Positions 52,866-63,409 of a stretch of 64,000 bases of DNA are shown here, one piece after another; the first letter of the stretch is position 1, and every line of letters begins with the position of its first letter. This DNA is from Leptoclinus maculatus (lineage: Eukaryota; Chordata; Actinopteri; Perciformes; Stichaeidae): assembly GCA_032191485.1 (NCBI GenBank), contig JAVDOI010000006.1, positions 27,527,384 through 27,591,383 on the forward strand, in the 5' to 3' direction. The position numbers were made by a program, and so were the translations under genes. The notes under the pieces are model-generated. The model was not told where the DNA came from. It ran no database searches and worked only from the letters and a program-made list of their open reading frames with translations.

Positions 52866-54876
52866 ATGGTAATCTTTTTGCAAGTATGGTGTTTACTATG
52901 ATCAACTTCCTAATTTAGCATTATAGCATGTCAACATTTTCTAATTAAACCTAAACACAATGTACAGCTGAGGCTGATTAGCCATTAGTCTTTTTAAGTC
53001 TTTGGCCATAAACCAAAGTATTGGGAAATTAAAAAGGACCTGATGATAGACCAAAGTGATTACAATTCATCCAGGAGTTAACATGAACAACTGAATTACA
53101 TTTCATGGCAATCCATTAAAATAGTTGCTGAAATATTTTAGTCCAGGCCAAAGTGTTGGACCCAACAAACCCACCTGAAAATGGCAGCCCCATCACTCTG
53201 ACATCATTCCACATCTCTAATGCATGTCTATAGGTCCTGTGTGTGCATGTGTGTATTTTGGGCCTGTGTGTGTGTGGAACAGCAAAGCGATTTTAAATGT
53301 ATTTCAACAAGAGGAATTGCTTTTTCTTCTTCTTCTTATTTTTCTAAATGTAATTCACATGTAAGTATCACCCGTCCCTTAGGAAACTTCAGAGACCTTT
53401 GTAGGATGGATGGGCCCTTCACTCTGATACATATTGTGGGCGTTTTTGAATTGTAAATGCCTGCCTGGCAGAGAAACCTAAGTGATCAGTAATTGGATAA
53501 GTAGTCAATTAAAACTTCCCCATACTTGTCCCATAATAAATCCAGATTAATTGTGTGTTCAATTTGTGTCAAGTGATTTTTGGAAGGTCCAACAGTTGAG
53601 AATCAATCCATCAGATGAAGACAAGAAAAATACTGAATGGCCGGTGAAAACGCAATAAACTCATGGCAAGTGAGCAACATGTCTCATTTGGCTACCATGT
53701 TTTTGTTCTAACGCCTCTAAAGCAAACTGATTTACACAATTTATCTTTTTTTTTTAATCTGTATGGACAGAAATGTTGTATTTGGGTTTCAAGCTACGCG
53801 TGGAGTTATTTCCTAATGAACAAGAATGTATGCAGGCTAGAATTGTTTCCCCAATGCCTCCAGACAGTTAATGTTAAGGACTAAAAGTCATGGTGCATCT
53901 AGTCCTACTGGTTGTCTCACATCTCCATGACTATATAAATATAGGTTACATAGTTGGTAACCTCTGGGTGTGTATTGTGCAGAGTAGCCCATTTCCATCA
54001 GATTCTCCTAATTGAACCACAAGAGCATTGTTGGTACAAACATTAAAGACACCTGGGAGATTCACACTGACCTCCTTAACGATCTTAGACTTTTTATGGA
54101 ACCCAGAACCTCTGAAGTCCCTCCCCGGTGTTTCCAAACTCGGAGGAAGTGAAGTGGCAGACAAATGGAGCTGAAGAGCGGTCGATGGAGGTGACAAGCT
54201 GACATCTGAGAGGTGACAGCTAGTCAGAGAATCTATTTACAGACCCAAAGGACTTATGACAGTGCAGCAATTCCACTGACACACACTGATGTGATCCATG
54301 AAAAACGCCAACAACATGCTGCCAAATCTTCCATTTCCATTCCACATACCCATATTGCTCAGGTCCTGGGATTCTTTCATTAATTTTGCAATGTGGCAGA
54401 TCTGATAATTTAAATGTTTTCACGTGAAGTTGATATGTAAACTAAATCTGGAACCATTCCTCTCAAAATTTTGTAAATTAGTATAATAAAAACTGAGGAG
54501 GATCATGTCATCCATACATGACTTAGAAGGTGAAGAGACTGAGGAAAGATTTAGGGTAATCTTAAGACTAAGTAAAAGAAAACAAAACTCAATACTATCC
54601 ACAGTGAATGAGTGTGGAAGTGTACTATCTATCTTACTGTGTATATAACATTACTATATTTAAATGAATTAAATTATTCTTTTGTTCACAGCATTTAACA
54701 AACGTTAATGTGACTTTGAACTCCCAAGTACACAACAGACACAAAAGAAAAACCAGAACTGCATTTAAACACAATGTTTGGGGTTCATGTCTACATTGTT
54801 AAGTGAGAGCAGTGCCTCTTTATCACCGCAGACTGATTCAAAGAGACAAACGATAAATCCTGTGATGAAGAGGTTA
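52866..54876. other. Unassigned, mostly single-copy-looking DNA
   Basis: No gene supported. 53985-54075 resembles 35960-36060. Short frames at 53220-53456 and 53663-53884 have no motif. Confidence 0.25.
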
Positions 54877-54979
54877 TTTGGAATATGATGCTGGGAAAAA
54901 TCACATCCAGCCACCGGACCATCAGCACTGGCGCCCCCCAGGGATGTGTGCTCTCCCCACTGCTCTTCTCCCTCTACAC

Positions 54980-56001
54980 CAGGGGTCCCCAACTGGCGGA
55001 CCGGATCCAGGACCTAAAACCGATAGATAATTCAGAATTATTCATATCAGACAGTGAGTTTATACTTTAACCGGCGCAGTTTATTCAGCCGTTATGCTGC
55101 GTTCAGCGGTGCAGGAAACACACCGACCAATGCGTTGTGAATCACATCACGTGATGCAGCTCAGCCAATCAAATATGAGTATTCAAGTTTCCTGATTCTA
55201 GTGAGATTTACACACACGGTGACACACGGGGGAGAGATGAGGAGATAGAAAGAAGAGCAGGAGAATTGTGCTAATCAGAGAAGTTATCTCACATGACGTT
55301 CTCCAAAAAGAGAAACGTGTTCAGAGAGAATAGAATTTATAAGCAAGAATGAACAGAATCTTATATGTTAATTCTTCCCACAGTTAAAACCAGCATGTCT
55401 CATATGTTCAGAAACCGTAACTGTGGATAAAAGCGGCAAATGAAGCGCACTACGAGGAAAAGCACAACTCTTTGAGTCTGAAATGAAGACACAGAAAATA
55501 AACCTAAGAGCCCAATATGATCAGAATCATAACACATGAATTCACTGTTCAACAATGATGTGAACAGAGAGAATAGAGCTGAAACAAGTCGTTTAATAAC
55601 CACAGATAAAGTCCATGCACACTGATTTCTCTTTTTAGATGACAAAAATATAATATCGTGGCTTTTTTGATTGACATCACTTCACACCTGAATGAACTGA
55701 ATTTAAAGCTGCAGGACAATTCAGTGAAATACATTTTTAAAATGAATTACTTCATTTTAAGATGCACATTTTTGAAAAGCTTTCTGTTATGTCAGTTATT
55801 CTTTAATCCAGCTCTTATTTTACTTGAAATGAGAAGAACATTTATTGATGTATTTCTATGTATTATTTATAATCCATCCAGTTACATTTGAAAACCAACA
55901 ATAATAATTGTTAAAATATAATTGATGTGTACTTTCTTTATTTGATTTGACAGTTGTTGACTACACAGAGGCGTTGTTACTACTACTAGGCTTCTTGAAT
56001 G

Positions 56002-56032
<31 letters not shown>

Positions 56033-56131
56033 CTAAATAGCGCGAGTTAGATATTATTATAATGTTTCGGACCTTTGCCCGAGGAGATTTTCTCAATCTG
56101 GACCTTTTGGAATTTTAGTTGAAGACCACTG
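54980..56131 (+). mobile_element. hAT DNA transposon, Charlie/Buster-like, inside the LINE
   Basis: Exact 8-bp duplications CTCTACAC at 54972-54979 and 56132-56139. Ends CAGGGGTCCCCAACTGG and, inverted, CAGTGGTCTTCAACTAAAAT. Here the transposase remnant is on the plus strand: FSKKRNVFRENRIYKQE, then KPACLICSETVTVDKSGK and KINLRAQYDQN (55290-55540, broken). The CCAAT/CACGTG block is at 55141-55172 and an AT tract is near 56005-56027. Confidence 0.95.
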
Positions 56132-56139
56132 CTCTACAC

Positions 56140-56830
56140 CAACGACTGCACCTCAGAGGACCCGTCTGTTAAACTCCTGAAGTTTGCAGGCGACACAACG
56201 GTCATCGGCCTCATCAGGGACGGTGATGAGTCTGCGTACAGACGGGAGGTTGAACAGCTGGTCCTCTGGTGTGGTCAGAACAACCTGGAGCTAAACAAGC
56301 TCAAAACTGTGGAGATGACAGTGGACTTCAGGAGGAGCCCCCCAACACTGCCCCCCCTCACCATACTCAACAACACTGTGTCCGCTGTGGAGACCTTCAG
56401 GTTTCTGGGATCCACAATCTCCAAGGACCTGAAGTGGGCCCCCAACATCAACACCATCAGGAAAAAGGCCCAGCAGAGGTTGAACTTCCTGCGCCAGGAA
56501 CCAAATAACCTGCCTCAGGAGCTGCTGATCCTGTTCTACTCCACCATCATCCAGTCTGTTCTCTGCTCCTCCATCACTGTGTGGTTTGGATCGGCCACTA
56601 AACAGGACAGAAACAGACTACAACGGATTGTCAGGTCTGCAGAGAGAATCATTGGTGCCAGTCTGTCCTCCATCCTGGACTTGGCAGGAAAGATCACTGC
56701 AGACCCTTCACACCCTGGACACAAGCTGTTCAACTCCTCCCCTCTGGTAGGCGCTACAGAGCTCTGTACGCCAAAACCACCAGACAGGAACAGCTTCTTT
56801 CCACTGGCCATCACTCTCATGAACAATTAA
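56140..56830 (+). pseudogene. LINE RT C-terminal half
   Basis: LLKFAGDTTVIGLIRDGDES near 56190 is the YADD/FADD block with the first Asp replaced by Gly, so the active site is damaged. Then LVLWCGQNNLELNKLKTVEM, TVDFRRSPPTLPPLTI, FRFLGSTISKDLKWAPNINT, KKAQQRLNFLRQ, SVLCSSITVWFGSATKQDRN and RIVRSAERIIGASLSSILDL. It ends at TAA near 56828. There is one frame change near 56305. The order is that of CR1/jockey-like LINEs of fish. Confidence 0.9.
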
Positions 56831-57105
56831 TCAGTCATACTGCACTACTACCTCTGTTTGCACTATTACCTTAATTCCATTGACACTGTGGTTGCATTGT
56901 TGTATAGGGTTATGTTCATAGTATATATTCACTTTTTGAATATATATTTATATTTATACTGTACATAGTCGTTAAATGTTTATGCTTACATCTTTCCTGT
57001 TCATTGTAAATTCTGTGTATGTACGTAGAGAGCAACGAAAAACCGGAGTCAAATTCCTTGAATGCGTAAGCTTACATGGCCAATAAAGCTGATTCTGATT
57101 CTGAT

Positions 57106-58010
57106 GACAATCACAGCTCAGGTTTCATACATACGTAAATCAGCACTTTCCCTGACATCTTCTGAACTAAACACACTCAGCTAACAACGAAAATTGAGTT
57201 CAAGTTGTAATGGCTTGAGTGAACGGCAGCACATAAGATGGTTCCTTCTCCATTGGGCAATTTACCACAGGTCCTGGGTGAGTACAACTAAATTAACATA
57301 TTGAGAGGGGTGAGATAAAGTGTTTGAGGAGATGACAAAGAGCGAGTTTGAGAGTTACAAACTGCTGTGAAATGTGGACAATATGCAAAAATAGTACAAC
57401 CATGTGATAGTCTTTTCCATATGCTGGGCGGAATGGGCCTCACCTGCCATCATGAAATAATATTATATTATATTATAAATGTAATTTCTGTATGATTCAA
57501 ATCATTTCAAGCATTTTTATAATCAACATCGCTGAATTTGCGCATGTCATGTTCAGACAGAGAGGAGACACGCGAGCTGTGCCTCATCTTAGATTGTGCA
57601 ATCCCTCACAAACTGGGTTGAGCGCGTGCCTTTTGCTTTCTCATTGTTTGTCACCACTGTAATATTTGTAGACACTTTTATTACACATTATGTCCTTTCT
57701 TTCCATAAAATAGGTCATGTATTTCACGTATGTGTAGAACCTATTTAGTCTTGCTGATCTGACAGAAACCGCAGAGAAAGAGCACAGAGGGGAGGCAAAC
57801 AGTACCTCTGCCTCAATGAAGGGGGCGCGGGAGTCTATTTTAAACGGACCAGTGCTGAAGTCCCGTCAAGCTGCACAGAGAATATCGACCCAGACAGGAA
57901 GTCAGACACCAAAAAGGGATAGAGCATCCGTTAATTTTTCAACATAAAACACTATGTACAGCCGGATCGCGGCGCACACATTCCCGGTAGAATCAAATAT
58001 GTACCTTACT
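57106..58010. other. Unassigned sequence
   Basis: No gene supported. 57530-57960 is CpG-richer and could hold an old DNA element end, but no boundary is visible. Confidence 0.25.
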
Positions 58011-58962
58011 TATGTGTGTGTAAAACAGAAGTAATTGTTTTTGGTACCAAGGACGAACGATTGAAAGTCAGCGCTCAGCTTCAATCACTGATGTTAATAA
58101 CCTCAAACCAAGCCAGAAATCTAGGTGTAGTTATGGATTCAGACCTCAACCTGAACAGCCATATCAAGACAATTACAAAATCAGCCTACTATCACCTGAA
58201 GAATATATCAAGGGTTAGAGGACTTATGTCTCAACAGGATTTGGAAAAACTTGTCCATGCATTTATCTTCAGTAGACTGGACTACTGTAACGGTGTGTTT
58301 ACAGGTCTCTGTAAAAAGTCAATCAGAAAGCTGCAGCTGATTCAGAACGCTGCAGCTCGAGTCCTCACTAAGACAAAGAAAGTGGATCACATCACTCCAG
58401 TTCTGAGGTCTTTACACTGGCTTCCTGTCCAACAAAGAATTGACTTTAAAATCCTGCTGTTGGTTTATAAAGCACTGAATGGTTTAGGGCCAAAATACAT
58501 CTGTGATCTGCTGCTACCTTATGAACCATCCCGACCCCTTAGGTGGTCTGGGACCGGTCTACTTTCTGTTCCCAGAGTCAGAACTAAACATGGAGAAGCA
58601 GCGTTCAGTTTTTCTGCCCCAAATATCTGGAACAAAGTCCCAGAAAGCTGCAGGTCTGCTGAGACCCTCAGCTCCTTTAAATCAAGATTGAAGACTTTTC
58701 TGTTTGCTGCTGCCTTTAATTGAACCAGATTCAAGGATATTAATCAATCAGCTGCATTTCTGCATTTTACTACTGTATTTTATTTCTTACACTGCTTTTT
58801 AATGACTGTTTTTAATGTTCAATGAATGTTCTTAATTGTTTTTAAATCTCCTTTTCTTATGCCTTATGTTTTGATGCTTTTAATGGTTTTATGTGAAGCA
58901 CTTTGAATTACCTTGTCGTTGAAATGTGCTATACAAATAAACTTGCCTTGCCTTGCCTAAAC
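58011..58962 (+). mobile_element. 5'-truncated L2/CR1-like LINE 3' part
   Basis: Carries the pol C-terminal half and a 3' UTR ending GTGCTATACAAATAAACTTG with a (CCTTG)n tail at 58948-58962. The same family in opposite orientation lies at 33207-33802. Confidence 0.93.
58016..58723 (+). pseudogene. LINE pol C-terminal half
   Basis: Open for 235 codons: KTEVIVFGTKDERLKVSAQL, NLGVVMDSDLNLNSHIKTIT, DLEKLVHAFIFSRLDYCNGV, LQLIQNAAARVLTKTKKVDH, HWLPVQQRIDFKILLLVYKA, then RTKHGEAAFSFSAPNIWNKV and SFKSRLKTFLFAAAFN. It begins after the catalytic YADD, so it has no RT activity. It is open to its natural stop without any break, which suggests a young insertion. Confidence 0.92.
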
Positions 58963-59119
58963 AATGCTGATATGAAATATGAAAAACAGCCAGTAGTCAA
59001 TGTGCAAGCTGCCAATTGAATGATTTAAGCTACTCTATTGGGTTCATATATTTGTAAATCTGACTCTGAAAGAGTCAGTGCCTCACCAGCCACGAACCTC
59101 ACCGCACGTCAATGAAATG

Positions 59120-59676
59120 CAGTGGCGTGCCGTGCATTTCATACCCAGGCCTTCACTGCTGTCATGCAGCTGAAATACCACCTTATAACCACATGATGGC
59201 GCCACAGCTATTATTCGTTTCTAAGGCTGTAACTATGTACGTACTCGTATTAAACCGTTCGGTACGAGGCTTACAATACGTTCGAATAGTGCTAGAGCCT
59301 CTCTATAGGAGACCGTTTTATGATTTTACTTTCACAACCCAAACATTAAACGTACTGCTCTGCAATCTCTTTCCTCGTCTCAGCCCCCTGTGTCACGGTG
59401 TGTGGTACTCGAGTCAGGAAACAGAATGCCCATATTTGATTGGCTGAGCTGCACCACGTGATGTGATTCACAACGTCGAGCCTCTGCTGTTAAGTTTCGT
59501 TTCACGATAGTCACGTGCTCGCCCACTGACCAATCGCTGCACTAATAGTGACGTAGCTGTGGGCCGGCTGGTATGGGGGTAGCAGCTGCTGACACTAAAG
59601 GAATACGCTCAACATGTCAAACTAAAGATCTGATTGGTTGAACACTATGACAATCAACAATATCGCCCCCATTCAC
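59120..59676 (+). mobile_element. hAT fragment related to 27983 and 13740
   Basis: CAGTGGCGTGCCGTGCATTT starts a block matching 27983-28170, then 28300-28480 (59310-59460, with CCAAT/CACGTG), then 13740-13870 in 59515-59670. The mosaic suggests that all three are pieces of related hAT elements with a shared 5' region. The right end is hidden by the palindrome at 59677. Confidence 0.65.
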
Positions 59677-60102
59677 AGTCTATCAGTAACAAGGAAGAAA
59701 CAAGACATATTGGCAATTTTACAATTTATTCATTTAACAAACAGTCAGGAGCCTCAGTAGCGTGTGGAAGAACCATACACAGCCACAACAGCCTGGCTCC
59801 TCCTCCACACTGCTGTGGGATGGCATTCCACTCCTCAAGCAGGATTTGTCGCAAGTCAGCCAACGTGGTTGTGTTGGTCACTCTAGCACGAACAGCACGT
59901 CCAAGCTGATCCCACAAGTGTTGAATGGGGTTGAGGTCAGGACTGTTGGCAGAGAATTGAATGGCCTGCCAACAGTCCTGACCTCAACCCACTTGTGGGA
60001 TCAGCTTGGGCGTGCTGTTCGTGCTAGAGTGTGACTGTTTGTTAAATGAATAAATTGTAAAATTGCCAATATGTCTTGTTTCTTCCTTGTTACTGATAGA
60101 CT
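59677..60102. repeat. 426-bp near-palindrome made from a Tc1/mariner fragment
   Basis: The outer 71 bases, 59677-59747, are repeated exactly in inverted form at 60032-60102. An inner arm (59869-59948) pairs with 59961-60031 around a short centre near 59949-59960, with only a few differences and an 8-bp indel. The left half alone has an extra 120 bp. The minus strand of the left half encodes SPDLNPIEHLWDQL-like text (see next). An RNA from it would fold into a long hairpin. No TA duplication seen. Confidence 0.93.
59755..59950 (-). pseudogene. Tc1/mariner transposase C-terminal fragment
   Basis: On the minus strand: SPDLNPIQHLWDQLGRAVRA-like text (seen here as WDQLGRAVRARVTNTTTLAD after a PNPI-type lead), then LRQILLEEWNAIPQQC and a degraded end. 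This is the part after the last catalytic Asp in Tc1-like transposases (D,D-34-E/D family). The inverted half repeats WDQLGRAVRARV on the plus strand near 59996-60031. The catalytic residues upstream are absent. Confidence 0.8.
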
Positions 60103-61164
60103 TCAATCATCCAATCCACCAAACAACACCAAACAAGAGTCAATAGCAACAGCAGAATAAGCTGTTTGGCATTGGCAGAGAAGATTTGGCACATTTTTCA
60201 TGGGCGCAACCCACATGCTCAGCTGTGCTGCTCATCCCACAAATGCATGTTCCTTACAAATGGGGCACCGTTGAAAAGGGAACTAAACAGGCTTTCCAAC
60301 GGTATCAGATTTATTGCCAGGAAGCATTGTTACAACAGAGAAATAATCTACCAAACACAAATTTCCGAACTTTTTGTTCGATGTTCATGATACATACCCC
60401 TGTTTTATATCAAGACCATATGGGGTATCTCTGCCTTTGCTTCCATAAGAGAAAGTAACTGAATGGGGTTGCGTTTAACCAGAGAATGTTTAGGTGTGAA
60501 GATTCCCAGAGATAAGCAAGGATATTAAAGACAGATGTCTTTGTGTGACAAGGCTCAGAATAAATTTACAAAAGGATTGTGCAGCCAGGGACTAAGCCTA
60601 TAAGACAAGAAACAGTGTAATTCTCGAAGCGCCAAAATAGGTGAAATGCACCCCTAACTGTGCTGCCAAGCAAATAGTGTCTCAGTGCCATGACATTTAT
60701 ATGCCCCTTTCTATGCAAAAACTGTCCGATTCACAGAGATCAGCGCTAATAGCCATACACAGTTACAGTGAGTGTACAGAGTGTTGATGGTAACTGAAAC
60801 TATTTATAAGGGGAGTCCGCTCGGACTCATTTATTTTGGAATGAAGTCAGGTTTGGAAGGACAGTTTTGTCTCCTTACATGTCATTTTTGAAAATACATG
60901 AGAAAAAAATGTGATTTTAATAATCAATAAATGTAGCTGCTGTGCTCACTGTGTCTTTCTTAATGGGGATTTGTTGTTTCTGTTGCCCTGGGATTGCTGC
61001 AGGTATATTTACTTAAAGGTTAAAATTAGAGCATGTCATTCATATTTTCCACATAGATGATGTATCTTTTTATCAACCTGCATATGTTTGCTCTGCGGCT
61101 CAGAGGTGTATATGGGCACAATGAAAAGAGAGAAGTTAAATGAGCCCAATCTGAACTGAACATG
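60103..61164. other. Unassigned sequence
   Basis: No gene or element recognised. Confidence 0.3.
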
Positions 61165-61172
61165 GTCTAAAT

Positions 61173-61940
61173 CAGTAGTTCTCAACTGGTCTGGCTGCCA
61201 TCACCCCTTAATGACAAGCCGCGACCCAAATTATATATATCTATATCTATATTCAAGAAGTCTAGTAGTAGTAACGTCTCTGTGTAGTCAACAACTGTCA
61301 AATCAAATAAAGAAAGTACACATCAATTATATTTTAACAATTATTTTTCTCATTTTTCAAATTTAAGTGGATGGATTATAAATAATACATAGAAATACAT
61401 CAATAAATGTTCTTCTCATTTCAAGTAAAATAACGGCTGGATTAAAAAATAAATTACGTAACAGAATTCATTTTAGAAAAATGATTTCCAGTGAATTGCC
61501 CTGCAGCTTTAAATTCAGTTCATTCAGGGTGAAGTGAAAAAGCCACAATATTATATTTTTCTCATCTTCTAAAAAGAGAAATTAGTGTGGGAAGAATTCA
61601 CCTGTATGAGTCTGTCCAGTCAGAGTCTAATGACTGGTCTCTCTGGACATTTTTCTCTTTTGGAGATCGTCCTGTGATTTGACTTTCATAGCTCACACTA
61701 TAATAGTCCTGCTCTGCTCTCTCTCTCCTCGTCTCTCCCCCGTGTGTCACGGTGTGTGTACATCCCACTCGAGTCAGGAAACTTGTCAGAATACCCACAT
61801 TTGATTGGCTGAGCTGCATCACGTGATGTGATTGACAACGCATTGGTCGGTGTCTTTCCTGCACCGCTGAACAAGTGCCGTAAATGCTGTAATAATTCCA
61901 CTGCATAAAAAATGCGCGACCCACCAGTTGAGAATCACTG
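61173..61940 (-). mobile_element. Short hAT, Charlie/Buster-like
   Basis: Exact 8-bp duplications GTCTAAAT at 61165-61172 and 61941-61948. Ends CAGTAGTTCTCAACTGGTC and, inverted, CAGTGATTCTCAACTGGTG. The interior matches the family at 44567 (GTAGTAACGTCTCTGTGTAG, AATACATAGAAATACAT). On the minus strand a remnant reads SLDSDWTDSYR near 61600-61640, the first block of the transposase. CCAAT/CACGTG block at 61801-61833. Confidence 0.95.
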
Positions 61941-61948
61941 GTCTAAAT

Positions 61949-62857
61949 GGCCCGAGCACTGCCCGGATCGACTAAGCTCGTCGGGACCCGTTGGCTTCAG
62001 ACAAATTTGTACTTAATTGGATAATTGTTATCAGATGCAAAAAGACTTGTAGGCAATTCAATATTGACTTTCAGACTGAGTACCAATCAAAGATTGCTTT
62101 GTGCTCTCTTAAATCTTTTCCCATCAATATATGTCCATAACGGCAGGAGACAGAAGTTAAAAGGACCTGAACGAATGAGTCACATCCCAAATCATTCTGA
62201 AAGAATGAATTGGTCATCAGCCTTTAACATGGTATTATATGTATATGTAGTAGTCTGTTTTTGGTAAGCTGACCCTCCAGATGGTTTGTTACACAGAACC
62301 ATCTGAGAAGCCATGATTGGAAACCGTTTGGAATAGGGCAGGCAGTCTAAAAAGAAATACGTGGCAGGGGATTGGATGAACCATCTGTCATTCACACTCT
62401 TACAGAAGCCAGTCGGGATGTCTTTTTCATGGATAAAAAGGCTTTCAGTGTCGTTCTTTGCTCTTCTTTCAATGAAGAAATACTCTCCAGTTCTGATAGA
62501 ACTGATGCTACTGCAGCAGCTACGTGAACCTCTTAAGTGGCTGCCATTGTTGTGTCTTGTACAAACCAATGCCACACCCGTAGCTGTCAGTAGCTCCTCG
62601 AAGGATGCTGATTGGTCTCTCTATGTCCTACCGTACACTAACGCATTACTTGAGCCCTGACAAGATGGATTTTTTTTTAGATATATGATCCCGCAATTCT
62701 TTTGTGATCGCGTGACATTGCGAGAAACCAGTTGTCTTTCAAGGTAAAACATTTGGTGGCAATGCAGGAATGCAATACTTCTATTTGGGTTCACTGAGTC
62801 CTGATGAAGAATACACATTGTGGCCAGTCCAGACTTACCAGACTTAATGACTTAATG
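61949..62857. other. Unassigned sequence
   Basis: No supported gene. Frames at 62192-62660 on both strands overlap and lack motifs. Confidence 0.3.
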
Positions 62858-62865
62858 CTCTAGGT

Positions 62866-63401
62866 CAGGGGTCTTCAATGTTTTTGAGGCCAAGGACCCC
62901 CAAACTGATAGAGAGATGGAGCAGGGACCCCCGACTATATATATTGTATAAAATGTTGTTTTATATTAAACTGGGCCTAGTGCCATGTATAAACATACCT
63001 CTTTATTGTGCATTCAATACTAAGCTATTCAAATAATACACCGGTTCATATATTCATGTTTTTATCTTAAACATGAAGGTACAGTGAGTAGAGTGGCCGT
63101 GCCACTGACATTTATAAACATACCTTGTCAGCTGATACCAATGCCAATATCAACATTGTCTGTCAATTGCATGATAATCATGCATACCAGCTATTCAAAT
63201 AGACGTTTTCATTTTAAACAAATGTGGAAACGAAAATGAGTGATGGCCTATTAGTGCCACTTCCATGCATAAACATACCTGTTATCATGCATACAATACT
63301 GAACTATTAAAATAATGGACAGATTCATGTTTTAAAAAAAATAAAAATTTAAATTGTCTAATCAACCAAAGATTTCGCGGACCCCCTGTTGAAGACCTCT
63401 G
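62866..63401. mobile_element. hAT MITE, 536 bp
   Basis: Exact 8-bp duplications CTCTAGGT at 62858-62865 and 63402-63409. Ends CAGGGGTCTTCAATG and, inverted, CAGAGGTCTTCAACAGGGGG. CCAAGGACCCCCAAACTG near the left is answered by CGCGGACCCCCTGTTG at the right. The interior is AT-rich and has two imperfect copies of a TAAACATACCT(T/G) unit with following text near 62991, 63117 and 63261. No coding region. Confidence 0.95.
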
Positions 63402-63409
63402 CTCTAGGT

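Larger units (their letters stand above)
54877..57105 (+). mobile_element. 5'-truncated LINE, split by a hAT
   Basis: Pieces 54877-54979 and 56132-57105 form one LINE: RT text reads across the hAT junction (LLFSLYT to NDCTSEDPS). The 3' end has TGGCCAATAAAGCTGATTCT with a short (GATTCT)n tail, usual for one fish LINE group of the CR1/jockey type. Clade not fixed. Confidence 0.9.
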
